In this document: piece after piece, positions 27,454-37,290 of the stretch
Numbering within the stretch: the stretch's first letter is position 1
Layout of the letters: each line of letters begins with the position of its first letter
DNA from: Caballeronia sordidicola
GTDB taxonomy: Bacteria > Pseudomonadota > Gammaproteobacteria > Burkholderiales > Burkholderiaceae
Direction: 5' to 3'
Assembly: GCF_001544455.2 (NCBI RefSeq)
Contig: NZ_FCOC02000012.1
Coordinates: 62,001-126,000, forward strand
DNA length: 64,000 bases
Position numbers and translations under genes: made by a program
The notes under the pieces: generated by a model
Told to the model about the DNA's origin: nothing
The model's database searches: none
The model's input: the letters and a program-made list of their open reading frames with translations, nothing else

Positions 27454-28377
27454 TTACTTGACCGCCGACAGCCAGTCCGCGTACTTCTCGTTCTTGCCGC
27501 TCACGATATCGAAGAAAGCGCTTTGCAGTTTCTCCGTGACCGGCCCGCGCTTGCCTTCGCCGATAGTGCGATTGTCCAGTTCCCGGATTGGCGTGACTTC
27601 GGCGGCCGTGCCGGTGAAGAAGGCTTCGTCGCAGGTATAAACCTCGTCGCGGGTGATGCGCTTCTCGATCACCGGAATGCCGAAGTCGCGTGCGAGCGTG
27701 ATGACCGTGTCGCGCGTGATGCCGTCAAGGCACGACGCCAGATCCGGCGTATAGAGTTTGCCGTTGTTCACCAGGAAGAAGTTTTCGCCGGAGCCTTCGG
27801 AGACGTAGCCATCCACGTCGAGCAGCAGCGCTTCGTCGTAGCCGTCCGTGATGGCTTCCTGATTCGCGAGGATGGAGTTCACGTACCAGCCGGACGCCTT
27901 CGCGCGAACCATGGACACGTTCACATGATGACGCGTGAACGATGACGTTTTCACGCGGATGCCCTTCGCAATGCCGTCGTCGCCAAGATAGGCGCCCCAC
28001 GGCCACGCGGCGATCGCGACGTGAATGGTGTTGCCCTTCGCCGATACCCCGAGCTTCTCCGATCCCACCCAGATGATCGGGCGGATATAGCAGGATTCGA
28101 GTTTGTTCACGCCGACCACTTCGAGCTGCGCGGCTTCAAGCGTGGCGTGGTCGAACGGGACTTCCATCTGGAAGATCTTGGCGGAATTGAGCAGCCGCTT
28201 GGTGTGATCCTTGAGGCGAAAGATCGACGTGCCGTTGCCGGTCTTGTAGGCACGCACGCCCTCGAAAACGCCCATGCCGTAGTGCAGCGTGTGGGTGAGC
28301 ACATGGATGTTGGCGTCGCGCCAGTCGATCAGCTTGCCATCCATCCAGATCTTGCCGTCGCGGTCGGCCATTGACAT
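27454..28377 (-). CDS. ilvE: Branched-chain amino acid aminotransferase
   Basis: 307 aa from MSMADRDGKIW; an AGGAG lies 7 bases upstream, so the longer ORF start is rejected. PLP-dependent fold type IV enzyme for the last step of Leu, Ile and Val synthesis. Visible: HTLHYGMGVFEGVRAY, SWYVNSILANQEA-like stretch with the PLP Lys in VRAKASGWYVNSIL, SEGSGENFFLV, and FFTGTAAEVTPIREL. It faces azlC, a branched-chain amino acid exporter gene. Confidence 0.96.
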   Translation of the reverse strand: MSMADRDGKIWMDGKLIDWRDANIHVLTHTLHYGMGVFEGVRAYKTGNGTSIFRLKDHTKRLLNSAKIFQMEVPFDHATLEAAQLEVVGVNKLESCYIRPIIWVGSEKLGVSAKGNTIHVAIAAWPWGAYLGDDGIAKGIRVKTSSFTRHHVNVSMVRAKASGWYVNSILANQEAITDGYDEALLLDVDGYVSEGSGENFFLVNNGKLYTPDLASCLDGITRDTVITLARDFGIPVIEKRITRDEVYTCDEAFFTGTAAEVTPIRELDNRTIGEGKRGPVTEKLQSAFFDIVSGKNEKYADWLSAVK

Positions 28378-28728
28378 ACGTTTCTCCTGGCGAGTGTTGT
28401 GCACGTGTTTGAATGGGTCGCCAGCGCGGTTCCACGAGTGCACGGGAAGCCGGATTTCGATGCAAAACCGGCACGCGGCCAGACGACCAAAGACCGTTAT
28501 TTTAGCGTCTTTTCGATTAAAAAATGGGCGCTGTCGGCCATTTGGCGCCTTTCACGACGCTATAATTCGCCTTTCGCCATCACGCGATGCGCTCCGGCTG
28601 CGCTTCCGGCCGCCGCTCAGAGCGCGGAAAACGCCGTAATGGAAGCGAACCGGCTTGATTTCCGGCGGAATTCAGGCTTATCGCGGTCCGATCCGTCAGC
28701 CGTCGCGCACTCAACCCGCACTCACTTC
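28378..28728. other. Divergent intergenic region ilvE-azlC
   Basis: 351 bp without a convincing gene. TATAAT at 28561-28566 is the best -10 candidate for azlC, but no good -35 is seen at 17 bp. An in-frame upstream ATG (28639) would add 30 residues to AzlC. Confidence 0.5.
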
Positions 28729-29550
28729 ATGTTCGACCGGCTGTCAGACCTCAATCGACGCGCCTTCATAGACGGCGTCAAAACGCTTTCTCCCGCCGTC
28801 CCGGCAACGTTCTCGTGGGGTCTCGTCACCGGTATCGCAATGGCGAAGTCGGTGCTCACCGTGCCGCAGGCGCTCGGCATGTCGCTCGCGGCTTACGCCG
28901 GTTCGTCGCAACTTGCTGTGTTGCCGCTCTTCGCCGCAAAGCTGCCGCTCTGGACCATCCTCCTGACCGCCGCCATGGTCAACTTGCGTTTCGTGATTTT
29001 CAGCGCGGGCCTCGCGCCGCATTTCGGCTATCTGCCGCTGCGACGCCGCCTCGTGCTCGGCTATTTCAATGGCGACATCATCTATTTGATGTTCTCGAAG
29101 CGCAATTTCCCGGTCGGCTATCAGCCCGGCAAGGAGGCGTTTTTCTGGGGCATGGCGGCGACGAGCTGGTCGTCGTGGCAAGTGTCGTCAATCGCGGGAA
29201 TCCTGCTTGCCAGCCTTTTCCCCGATAACTGGGGCCTCGAACTCGCCGGCACGCTCGCGCTGATTCCGCTCATTGTTTCGGCAATCGCCACGCGCTCTAC
29301 GCTTGCCGCCGTGGGCGTGGCAAGCGTGATTGCGCTGATTACGCTGGATTTGCCTTATCGGCTGTCGTTGCCTTTGGCGGTCGTCTCGGCCTTGCTGGCC
29401 GGAACGTTCGCGGACCTGATGGCGGAGAAGATGGGCGCACGCGCCACGACAAAAGCAGTAACAGGAAGCTTGCCGCCTGAAAACCCGATCACCAGGGTGC
29501 CGCCGCGCGCCGCACTCGATGGCTCCAAAAAATCCCGGAGCATCCGATGA
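28729..29550 (+). CDS. azlC: AzlC-family branched-chain amino acid exporter, large subunit
   Basis: 273 aa from MFDRLSDLNRRAF; the ORF is open to 28399, but residues before this Met are low-complexity and not family-like. Hydrophobic, with the conserved PAVPATFSWGLVTGIAM, YAGSSQLAVLPLFA and NLRFVIFSAGLAPHF. Works with AzlD to export branched-chain amino acids across the inner membrane. The stop overlaps the azlD start in ATGA. Confidence 0.9.
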   Translation: MFDRLSDLNRRAFIDGVKTLSPAVPATFSWGLVTGIAMAKSVLTVPQALGMSLAAYAGSSQLAVLPLFAAKLPLWTILLTAAMVNLRFVIFSAGLAPHFGYLPLRRRLVLGYFNGDIIYLMFSKRNFPVGYQPGKEAFFWGMAATSWSSWQVSSIAGILLASLFPDNWGLELAGTLALIPLIVSAIATRSTLAAVGVASVIALITLDLPYRLSLPLAVVSALLAGTFADLMAEKMGARATTKAVTGSLPPENPITRVPPRAALDGSKKSRSIR

Positions 29551-29870
29551 CCACCGCTCAGGTATGGCTCGCCATCGCGGGCATGGCGCTGATCACCGGC
29601 TTCACGCGCGCGCTTTTCCTGATCGGCGGGGAACGCATGATCCTGCCCGAACGCGTGCAGCGTGCATTGCGCTACGCGCCTGCTGCGGCGCTCGTCTCGG
29701 TCGTCGTGCCTGACTTGCTTTCCACACCGAACGGACTTTCCATCGCGTTTTCGAACCATGCGCTGTACGCGTCGCTGTGCGGCCTCGCGTGGTTTTTGTG
29801 GCGGCGGAGCATGCTCGGGACAATCGTCGTGGGCATGGTCGTGTTTACCGCGTTGCGCTTGTTCGCCTGA
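29547..29870 (+). CDS. azlD: AzlD-family exporter small subunit
   Basis: 107 aa, about four helices, with MALITGFTRALFLIGGERMILPERVQRALRYAPAAALVSVVVPDLL matching the AzlD pattern. 4-bp overlap with azlC gives translational coupling. Confidence 0.92.
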   Translation: MTTAQVWLAIAGMALITGFTRALFLIGGERMILPERVQRALRYAPAAALVSVVVPDLLSTPNGLSIAFSNHALYASLCGLAWFLWRRSMLGTIVVGMVVFTALRLFA

Positions 29871-30309
29871 CCATAAGCAGTACATCGAGAATCGACTCAT
29901 TGCGATGGTGCGTCGCAGCATGATTTTCTCGGGGCATTGTCGGCTATCCCGAATCCCGGGGATTTGCGTTGGCGGCGTTGGCGGCCGGTGGGTATCGGTT
30001 AAAATGGCCTTCTTGCTGTCGTATCCAATGAGGTCGAACGTGTATTCGGCAGTCACCGCACAAGAGCTTCACCCGCTTCGTTCTCCGTTGCCACGCTTCG
30101 CCGTTTCGACGCATCCGTCGCCGGCGCAAGCGGCCGCGCGATTCGCTTCATGTCCCGCACCCGGCTTGCTTGAGCCGTTCGAACGCCAGCACGCCGCGTC
30201 AGCTTCAATTTCCCCGTAGCATTCCTCGCGAGCAGCAAGTCCTTGATGCTGGCTTGCAAAGTCAATCGCCCGAACCGCTTTCCCTTCACCCGCTTACGCG
30301 CTGACTCCC
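29871..30309. other. Intergenic region before pgk
   Basis: 439 bp between azlD and pgk. Overlapping ORFs on both strands here have no family likeness. No repeat, terminator or clear promoter hexamer pair was found. The pgk promoter must lie inside it. Confidence 0.5.
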
Positions 30310-31500
30310 ATGACGAAAGTACTGCGTTTCACCGATTTGATCGCCGAAGGCAAAGTGTCCGGCAAACGTGTTTTCATCCGTGCCGATCTCAACGTGCCGC
30401 AAGACGACCAGGGCAACATCACCGAAGACACGCGCGTGCGCGCATCGGTCCCGGCCATACAGAAGGCGCTCGCAGCGGGAGCGGCCGTGATGGTCACCTC
30501 GCATCTCGGCCGGCCAACGGAAGGCCAGTTCAAGCCCGAGGACTCGCTCGCGCCGGTAGCCGCGCGTCTTGGCGAACTGCTCGGCCGCGAAGTGCCGCTG
30601 GTCGCCGATTGGGTCGACGGCGTGCAGGTCCAGCCAGGCCAGGTCGTGCTGCTCGAGAACTGCCGCTGCAACAAGGGTGAGAAGAAGAACGACGACGCGT
30701 TGTCACAGAAGCTCGCCAAACTCTGCGATATCTACGTGAACGACGCGTTTGGTACGGCGCATCGGGCGGAGGCGACCACGCACGGCATAGCGAAATATGC
30801 GCCCGTGGCGTGCGCCGGTCCGCTGCTCGCGGCTGAACTCGATGCGCTGGGCAAGGCGCTCGGCGAGCCGAAGCGTCCGCTGGTCGCAATCGTGGCGGGA
30901 TCGAAGGTCTCCACGAAACTCACCATCCTCAAGTCGCTGGCCGAAAAAGTGGACCAGTTGATCGTGGGCGGCGGGATTGCAAACACCTTCATGCTGGCTT
31001 CCGGCTTGAAGATCGGCAAGTCGCTGGCGGAAAAGGATCTCGTCGATGAAGCCAAGACCATCATCAGCGAAGCGCGGGCACGCGGGGCATCGGTGCCAAT
31101 TCCGAGCGACGTTGTGACCGCGAAGGAATTTGCCGCGACCGCGAAGGCGGAAACGAAGGCCGTCGATCAGGTTCAGGACGATGACCTGATCCTCGATATT
31201 GGCCCGGACACCGCCAAGGCGCTCGCCGCGCAACTGGAAAAAGCCGGCACGATTGTGTGGAACGGTCCGGTCGGCGTATTCGAATTCGATCAGTTCGGCA
31301 ACGGCACAAAGACGTTGGCGGATGCCATCGCCAACTCGTCGGCGTTCTCGATTGCGGGCGGCGGCGATACGCTCGCCGCCATCCAGAAATACGGCATCCA
31401 CGACAAGATTTCATACATCTCGACGGGCGGCGGCGCGTTCCTGGAATTCCTGGAAGGCAAAACGTTACCGGCGGTGGAAGTCCTCGAATCGCGGGCTTGA
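30310..31500 (+). CDS. pgk: Phosphoglycerate kinase
   Basis: 396 aa, full length. Substrate site RADLNVPQDD, SHLGRP, basic patch NCRCNKGEKKN, hinge region VAGSKVSTKL, nucleotide motif GGGIANTF, and C-terminal GGGDTLAAIQKYG and STGGGAFLEFLEGK. Makes ATP from 1,3-bisphosphoglycerate in glycolysis and runs in reverse in gluconeogenesis. pyk follows on the same strand. Confidence 0.97.
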   Translation: MTKVLRFTDLIAEGKVSGKRVFIRADLNVPQDDQGNITEDTRVRASVPAIQKALAAGAAVMVTSHLGRPTEGQFKPEDSLAPVAARLGELLGREVPLVADWVDGVQVQPGQVVLLENCRCNKGEKKNDDALSQKLAKLCDIYVNDAFGTAHRAEATTHGIAKYAPVACAGPLLAAELDALGKALGEPKRPLVAIVAGSKVSTKLTILKSLAEKVDQLIVGGGIANTFMLASGLKIGKSLAEKDLVDEAKTIISEARARGASVPIPSDVVTAKEFAATAKAETKAVDQVQDDDLILDIGPDTAKALAAQLEKAGTIVWNGPVGVFEFDQFGNGTKTLADAIANSSAFSIAGGGDTLAAIQKYGIHDKISYISTGGGAFLEFLEGKTLPAVEVLESRA

Positions 31501-31504
31501 TCCA

Positions 31505-31927
31505 ATGACAAAAGCCACGTCGGAGTCGGATAGCGAGCGTTCTGTATTGGCCGTGGAAGAACTGGCGGAGAAGATGGTGGAAGACGTGGAGGGCAGTGTG
31601 GGCGAGGCGGCCCGCCATGCCCGCGCGGCTGAAGCGCTGTCTTCCCCGTCCGCGGAGGACGAGTCCGGCGCGGCTGCGCCCAGGCCGAAGCGTACGGCCC
31701 GCGCGCCGGCCCGGCGTGGCGGCAAGTTGAAGAAGGAAACGGCGGTCATGATTGGCGGCGCGAGTGCTGCGTCGCTGATTCCGGGCCCCGGGCAGTTATC
31801 GAATAGCCATCAAAAAGCGACGCTGGCACGATCCGGCGCGCGTTCGCAGGCGGAGACATTTGTATCCCCGTCGGCACACCGTACTCGCAGCGCTGTTTCA
31901 GGCGATACCACCCAGACGAGGAATTCC
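31505..31927 (+). other. In-frame open leader between pgk and pyk (possible small protein or N-extension)
   Basis: 141 codons open in the pyk frame with no stop between an ATG at 31505 (4 bp after the pgk stop) and the canonical pyk start. The first 80 residues look coding by GC3 bias: an acidic helical part (VLAVEELAEKMVEDVEGSVGE), then a basic Arg/Ala/Lys part. The last 60 look random. No ribosome site before 31505. It could be a coupled N-extended PykA, a decayed gene or leader RNA. Confidence 0.35.
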
Positions 31928-33364
31928 ATGCATCGCGCTACAAAGATTGTCGCCACCATTGGCCCGGCTTCCAGTTCCCCCGAGATCCTGTTGCAGATGA
32001 TCCAGGCCGGGCTCGACGTGGTCCGTTTCAACTTTTCGCACGGTACTGCCGACGACCATCGCCAGCGTGCGCAATACGTTCGCGACGCAGCGAAGCAATG
32101 TGGCCGCGAAGTTGCGCTGATGGCGGACCTGCAAGGCCCGAAGATCCGCGTGGGCAAGTTCGAGAATGGCAAGGTCACGTTGATTGCGGGCAACCCGTTC
32201 ATTCTCGACGCACGCTGCGAGCTTGGTAACGACGAACGCGTAGGCCTCGACTATCCGGATCTGCCGCGCGATCTGCGTGGCGGCGACGTGCTGTTGCTCA
32301 ACGACGGCCTGATCGTGCTCGACGTGGTGCGCGTGATTGGCGAAGAGATTCACACGACTGTGAAAGTGGGCGGCGACCTTTCGAACAACAAGGGTATCAA
32401 CCGGCAGGGCGGCGGTTTGACAGCGCCGGCGTTGACCGAGAAGGACATGGAGGACATCAAGACCGCGATGTCGCTGGGCGCGGATTTTGTGGCGGTATCG
32501 TTTCCGAAGAACGCCACGGACATGGAAATGGCGCGGCAACTGGCGAATATTGCGGGCGCGCCTTACGGCATCAAGCCGAAGATGATTGCGAAGATCGAGC
32601 GCGCGGAGGCTATTCCGGCGTTGCAGGGGATTCTCGACGCATCCGACGGCATCATGGTTGCCCGTGGCGATCTGGCTGTGGAAGTGGGGAATGCGGCGGT
32701 TCCGGCGTTGCAAAAGCGCATGATCCGGATGGCGCGCGAGTCCAACAAGTTCGTGATTACTGCCACGCAGATGATGGAGTCGATGATTCACGCGCCGGTG
32801 CCCACGCGCGCGGAGGTATCGGATGTGGCGAATGCCGTGCTGGACGGGACGGATGCTGTGATGTTGTCGGCGGAGACGGCCGCGGGGAAATATCCGGTGA
32901 CGACCATTGAGACGATGGCGGCGATTTGTCTTGAGGCGGAGAAGTCGGAGCAGAGTGAGCTGGACAAGGATTTCCTGGACCGGACGTTCACGCGGATCGA
33001 TCAATCGATTGCGATGGGCGCGTTGTTCACCGCTTATCACCTGGGTGCGAAGGCGATTGTGGCGCTGACTGAGTCAGGCGCGACGGCGCTCTGGATGTCG
33101 CGGCATTGGTCGCATGTGCCGATTTTTGCTTTAACGCCGCGGATTGGCAGTGAGCGCACTATGGCGCTTTATCGGAATGTTACTTCGTTGCACCTGGATA
33201 CGAACACCGATCGCGATGTTGCGCTTCAGCAAGCGCTGGAAGTGGTTGTTTCCAAAGGGTACGCGGCGCGCGGCGATATGGTGGTCTTGACCGTCGGGGA
33301 GCCGATGGGGCAAGCCGGCGGTACCAACGCGATGAAAATTGTCAGGGTGGGAGACCCGTTCTAG
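31928..33364 (+). CDS. pyk: Pyruvate kinase
   Basis: 478 aa from MHRATKIVATIGPAS; GAGGA six bases upstream fixes the start. Converts PEP and ADP to pyruvate and ATP. Visible: RFNFSHGTADDH, MADLQGPKIRVG, catalytic Lys in VSFPKNATD...MIAKIERAEAI, GIMVARGDLAVEVG, ITATQMMESMI, and MLSAETAAGKYP. The C-terminal regulatory domain is present. Confidence 0.97.
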   Translation: MHRATKIVATIGPASSSPEILLQMIQAGLDVVRFNFSHGTADDHRQRAQYVRDAAKQCGREVALMADLQGPKIRVGKFENGKVTLIAGNPFILDARCELGNDERVGLDYPDLPRDLRGGDVLLLNDGLIVLDVVRVIGEEIHTTVKVGGDLSNNKGINRQGGGLTAPALTEKDMEDIKTAMSLGADFVAVSFPKNATDMEMARQLANIAGAPYGIKPKMIAKIERAEAIPALQGILDASDGIMVARGDLAVEVGNAAVPALQKRMIRMARESNKFVITATQMMESMIHAPVPTRAEVSDVANAVLDGTDAVMLSAETAAGKYPVTTIETMAAICLEAEKSEQSELDKDFLDRTFTRIDQSIAMGALFTAYHLGAKAIVALTESGATALWMSRHWSHVPIFALTPRIGSERTMALYRNVTSLHLDTNTDRDVALQQALEVVVSKGYAARGDMVVLTVGEPMGQAGGTNAMKIVRVGDPF

Positions 33365-33430
33365 GGGCGCTGGCGCTTGGGGTTGGGAGCCTGCTGTTTT
33401 TGCTTTCGCGCGGTCCCTGTGCGTTGTTCC

Positions 33431-34090
33431 TCTTTAGCACTGTTGGCCACTGTCCGTGGCGGGACTTCATTTCTTTTTCCAACGGCGAAAAAGAAACGAA
33501 GCAAAGAAAACGCCTTCCAACCGCTAATTCTTAAAGAGACCAAGCGTGCAGTTTCATCTGCTTGGGACTTCAAAAGAACCCTCGACGCCATAACCACCAA
33601 CACCTGAAACCCTCCCCCTCCGTATCCCTACATCCACACGCTTCGCCACCAGCGCTCTCGGGCAAGATCCACGGCCCAATCGGCGGCGGGCCGCCGCCGT
33701 CGCCCGTTTTGCGCCGTTGATTGAGAGGCTGGTTGAACTGTTGGTGCTTCGAGTTTTTTGATTTTTTGGGCTTTTGTTATTGCTTATGATGCGAGTGATG
33801 GCTACGCCTGGCTGCCTGGTGGCGAAAAGTATTCGCTGGTGTGGATTTCCGGATTGATGCCACGAACACTGGTGGCGAAGCGTGTGGATGTAGGGATACG
33901 GAGGGGAAGGGTTTCAGGTGTTGGTGGTTATGGCGTCGAGGGTTCTTTTGAAGTCCCAAGCAGATGAAACTGCACGCTTGGTCTCTTTAAGAATTAGCGG
34001 TTGGAAGGCGTTTTCTTTGCTTCGTTTCTTTTTCGCCGTTGGAAAAAGAAATGAAGTCCCGCCACGGACAGTGGCTAATAGTGCTAAAGA
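33431..34090. repeat. 660-bp element with 222-bp near-perfect inverted arms
   Basis: Left arm 33431-33652 and right arm 33869-34090 are reverse complements with 219 of 222 positions matching by my alignment; the centre is 216 bp. Similarity continues outward, more weakly, to about 33390 and 34130. Each arm holds an inner hairpin, TTTCTTTTTC/GAAAAAGAAA around CAACGGC (left copy 33470-33496). The centre includes a GGCGGC/GCCGCC palindrome. ORFs inside the arms are mirror copies and show no protein family. The element fills most of the 1032-bp gap between pyk and fba. Confidence 0.9.
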
Positions 34091-34396
34091 AATCAGCGAA
34101 CAGGGAACGTGCGAAGGCATAAAAAGCAGCAACCCGGCATTGACTAAACCCACAAAAATCCAATCCCCAACAAAAACGTAGGCCGCCATGCCAAATGGCA
34201 CCTCGCCCCGATGAGATTCCCGTAAAAACCTAATCAAAATGCGCCAAACCGTACGCAACCGCGTAAATCGCGCCGTGGCACCGGGCTAAAATAATACAAA
34301 ACCAGGGCTGGCAGGCAGCAAAACCCCCAAGCCGCCGCAGGCAAGAAAAAGATAAACCAAGACAGAAAAATTCGTTTCATCTTAAGGAGTTAGACA

Positions 34397-35461
34397 ATGC
34401 CTCTCGTATCAATGCGACAACTGCTGGATCACGCGGCTGAAAACGGCTACGCGCTCCCGGCGTTCAACGTGAACAACCTTGAGCAGGTCCAGGCCATCAT
34501 GGCCGCCGCCGACGAAGTCAATGCGCCGGTCATCATGCAAGCCTCGGCGGGTGCGCGGAAATATGCCGGTGAGGCATTCCTGCGCCATCTGATCGAAGCG
34601 GCAGTCGAGTCGTATCCGCACATCCCGGTCGTCATGCACCAGGACCACGGCCAGTCGCCCGCGGTTTGCATGGCCGCAATCCGCAGCGGTTTCACCAGCG
34701 TGATGATGGACGGCTCGCTCGAAGCCGACGGCAAAAGCGTCGCATCGTACGAGTACAACGTCGACGTGTCCCGCAAAGTGGTCGAGGCGGCGCACTCCAT
34801 TGGCGTGACGGTGGAAGCCGAACTCGGCGTGCTCGGCTCGCTCGAAACCATGAAGGGCGACAAGGAAGACGGCCACGGCGCCGAAGGCACCATGACCCGC
34901 GAGCAACTGCTCACCGACGTCGAACAAGCCGCCGACTTCGTGAAAAAAACCCAGTGCGATGCGCTGGCAATCGCCATCGGCACGTCGCACGGCGCGTACA
35001 AATTCACCAAGAAACCGACAGGCGATATCCTCGCCATCGAACGCATCAAGGAAATTCACCAGCGCATTCCGAACACGCACCTGGTCATGCACGGTTCGTC
35101 GTCGGTGCCGCAGGATCTGCTGGCCGAGATCCGCGAATTTGGCGGCGACATGAAAGAAACCTATGGCGTGCCGGTCGAGGAAATCCAGGAAGGCATTCGT
35201 CACGGCGTGCGCAAGGTGAATATCGATACCGACCTGCGTCTTGCGATCACGGGCGCGATCCGCCGCTATTTCGGCGAAAATCCGTCGAAATTCGATCCGC
35301 GCGACTACCTGAAACCCGCACGCGAAGCCGCGAAGAAAATCTGTCTCGAACGCTACGTCCAGTTCGGCTGCGAAGGCCAGGCAAGCAAGATCAAGCCCGT
35401 TCCGCTCGACAAGATCGCCGAAAAGTACAAGTCCGGCGAACTGGCCCAGATCGTCAAGTAA
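34397..35461 (+). CDS. fba: Fructose-bisphosphate aldolase, class II
   Basis: 354 aa, the long Calvin-type class II form. Zinc and catalytic sites: HQDHGQSPAVC, ASYEYNVDVSRKVVEAAH with the general acid-base Asp of the fold nearby, GTSHGAYKF, and VMHGSSSVPQ. AAGGAG lies 8 bases before the ATG. Cleaves fructose-1,6-bisphosphate to triose phosphates. It is separated from pyk by the inverted-repeat element. Confidence 0.96.
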   Translation: MPLVSMRQLLDHAAENGYALPAFNVNNLEQVQAIMAAADEVNAPVIMQASAGARKYAGEAFLRHLIEAAVESYPHIPVVMHQDHGQSPAVCMAAIRSGFTSVMMDGSLEADGKSVASYEYNVDVSRKVVEAAHSIGVTVEAELGVLGSLETMKGDKEDGHGAEGTMTREQLLTDVEQAADFVKKTQCDALAIAIGTSHGAYKFTKKPTGDILAIERIKEIHQRIPNTHLVMHGSSSVPQDLLAEIREFGGDMKETYGVPVEEIQEGIRHGVRKVNIDTDLRLAITGAIRRYFGENPSKFDPRDYLKPAREAAKKICLERYVQFGCEGQASKIKPVPLDKIAEKYKSGELAQIVK

Positions 35462-35622
35462 GCGCATTTCACGGCGGTTCGCCCCGAGTAAATTCGAGAC
35501 AACCGCCGGACGCGTTTACAATGGCGCTGGATCGCGGTCGAGCGCCGGCTTTTCCAACCGGCGTCGAACGTAAAATCGATGAGTACCAAGGCTGATCCGC
35601 CGCAAGCCGGAACCAGCCGACA

Positions 35623-35669
35623 CAACCCGCCGTTCCCGCAAGCCTCGGGGAACGGCGCGTTGGTTTTTT
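35623..35669 (+). terminator. Intrinsic terminator after fba
   Basis: CAACCCGCCGTTCCC pairs with GGGAACGGCGCGTTG across a 9-11-base loop, followed by TTTTTT. Between fba and purC. Confidence 0.85.
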
Positions 35670-35735
35670 CGTTTATTTTTTGCTCTTTCTCTGCGTTTCT
35701 CTTTTTAGCCAGACGTTGCAGCACTTTTCCGGTAG

Positions 35736-36644
35736 ATGACGATGTCCACCCAACATTCCCCGCTGTACGAATCCACGCTGAAATCGGTGCCCCTGCTCGG
35801 GCGCGGCAAAGTCCGCGACAACTACGCCGTCGGCAACGACAAGCTCCTGATCGTGACGACCGACCGGCTGTCCGCGTTCGACGTGATCATGGGCGAGCCG
35901 ATCCCGAACAAGGGCCGCGTGCTGAATCAAATGGCCGATTTCTGGTTCGGGAAGCTTTCGCACATCGTGCCGAATCACAATACGGGCATCGATCCGGCAA
36001 CCGTCGTGTCCGCCGAGGAAGCCGATCAGGTCGCAGGCCGCGCCGTGGTAGTGAAGCGCCTTGAGCCGATTCTGGTGGAAGCCGTGGTGCGCGGCTATCT
36101 GGCTGGCAGCGGCTGGAAAGACTATCAGGCGACGGGTTCGGTGTGCGGCGTGGCATTGCCGCCCGGCCTGCAAAACGCCGAAAAGCTGCCCGAGCCGATT
36201 TTCACGCCGGCCGCAAAAGCCGAAATGGGTCATCACGACGAAAACATCACCTACGATGAAATGGAACGCCGTATCGGCACTGAATTGTCGGCGACCATCC
36301 GCGATATTTCCATCAAGCTGTACAAGGAAGCGGCCGAGTACGCGGCGACGCGCGGGATCATCATCGCGGATACGAAGTTCGAATTCGGGCTCGACAACCG
36401 CGGCGAACTGTTCCTGATGGACGAAGTGCTGACCGCGGATTCGTCGCGATTCTGGCCGGCGGACGGCTACAAGGTGGGCACGAACCCGCCATCATTCGAT
36501 AAACAATTCGTGCGCGACTGGCTCGAAACGCAATCGTGGGGCAAGACGCCGCCGGCGCCGAAGCTGCCGGACGACGTGATCGCCAAGACGGCCGAGAAGT
36601 ACGAAGAGGCGTTGCAGCGCCTGACCGGGCAGTCGCTCGCGTAA
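35736..36644 (+). CDS. purC: Phosphoribosylaminoimidazole-succinocarboxamide synthase
   Basis: 302 aa SAICAR synthetase: ATP-dependent joining of CAIR and aspartate in purine synthesis. Visible: LLGRGKVRDNYAVG, TTDRLSAFDVIMGEPIPNKG, VVRGYLAGSGWKDYQ, IADTKFEFGL, and DEVLTADSSRFWP. ATG at 35742 is an equally possible start. First of a purC-purE-purK run. Confidence 0.96.
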   Translation: MTMSTQHSPLYESTLKSVPLLGRGKVRDNYAVGNDKLLIVTTDRLSAFDVIMGEPIPNKGRVLNQMADFWFGKLSHIVPNHNTGIDPATVVSAEEADQVAGRAVVVKRLEPILVEAVVRGYLAGSGWKDYQATGSVCGVALPPGLQNAEKLPEPIFTPAAKAEMGHHDENITYDEMERRIGTELSATIRDISIKLYKEAAEYAATRGIIIADTKFEFGLDNRGELFLMDEVLTADSSRFWPADGYKVGTNPPSFDKQFVRDWLETQSWGKTPPAPKLPDDVIAKTAEKYEEALQRLTGQSLA

Positions 36645-36701
36645 CGCGGCGCGCAATGAAGCGAAGACCAGAACCAAACCACCCCACAGGAATGCAGCAC
36701 G

Positions 36702-37217
36702 ATGAGCGAAGTCCAGGCCCACACGCATGACGCACCGTTGATCGGCGTGTTGATGGGTTCCAGTTCCGACTGGGACGTGATGAAAAACGCCGTCGCGATC
36801 CTGCAGGACTTCGGCGTGCCGTACGAGGCGAGGGTGGTCTCCGCGCACCGCATGCCCGACGAAATGTTCGCTTACGCCGAAAGCGCGCGCTCGCGCGGAC
36901 TGGCCGCGATCATCGCGGGGGCGGGCGGCGCGGCGCATCTGCCGGGCATGCTCGCCGCCAAGACCACGGTGCCGGTGCTGGGCGTGCCGGTATCGAGCAA
37001 ATACCTGAAGGGCGTCGATTCATTGCATTCGATCGTGCAGATGCCCAAGGGCGTGCCGGTCGCGACGTTTGCCATCGGCGAGGCGGGCGCGGCGAATGCG
37101 GCGCTGTTCGCGGTATCCCTGCTCGCCGTGACCCAAAGCGCCTACGCCGACAAGCTCGCCGCTTTCCGCGCCCGTCAGAACGACGCCGCGCATGCAATGG
37201 TCCTCCCGCCGCTTTAG
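36702..37217 (+). CDS. purE: N5-carboxyaminoimidazole ribonucleotide mutase
   Basis: 171 aa. Rearranges N5-CAIR to CAIR. Class I PurE motifs: MGSSSDWDVMKNAV, VSAHRMPD with catalytic His, IIAGAGGAAHLPGM, and VPVSSKYLKGVDSL. 57 bp after purC, 73 bp before purK. Confidence 0.97.
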   Translation: MSEVQAHTHDAPLIGVLMGSSSDWDVMKNAVAILQDFGVPYEARVVSAHRMPDEMFAYAESARSRGLAAIIAGAGGAAHLPGMLAAKTTVPVLGVPVSSKYLKGVDSLHSIVQMPKGVPVATFAIGEAGAANAALFAVSLLAVTQSAYADKLAAFRARQNDAAHAMVLPPL

Positions 37218-37290
37218 ACGCTTTGGAAAGCGACGAGCGCCAGCGCCAACGAAACACTCCCGGCCGCGACCGGCTGACCGACCTCACACG

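Noticed and set aside
33361..34258. Frames of 60-114 aa within the inverted-repeat arms
   Set aside because: They are mirror copies of repeat DNA in both orientations, with no domain and no ribosome site.
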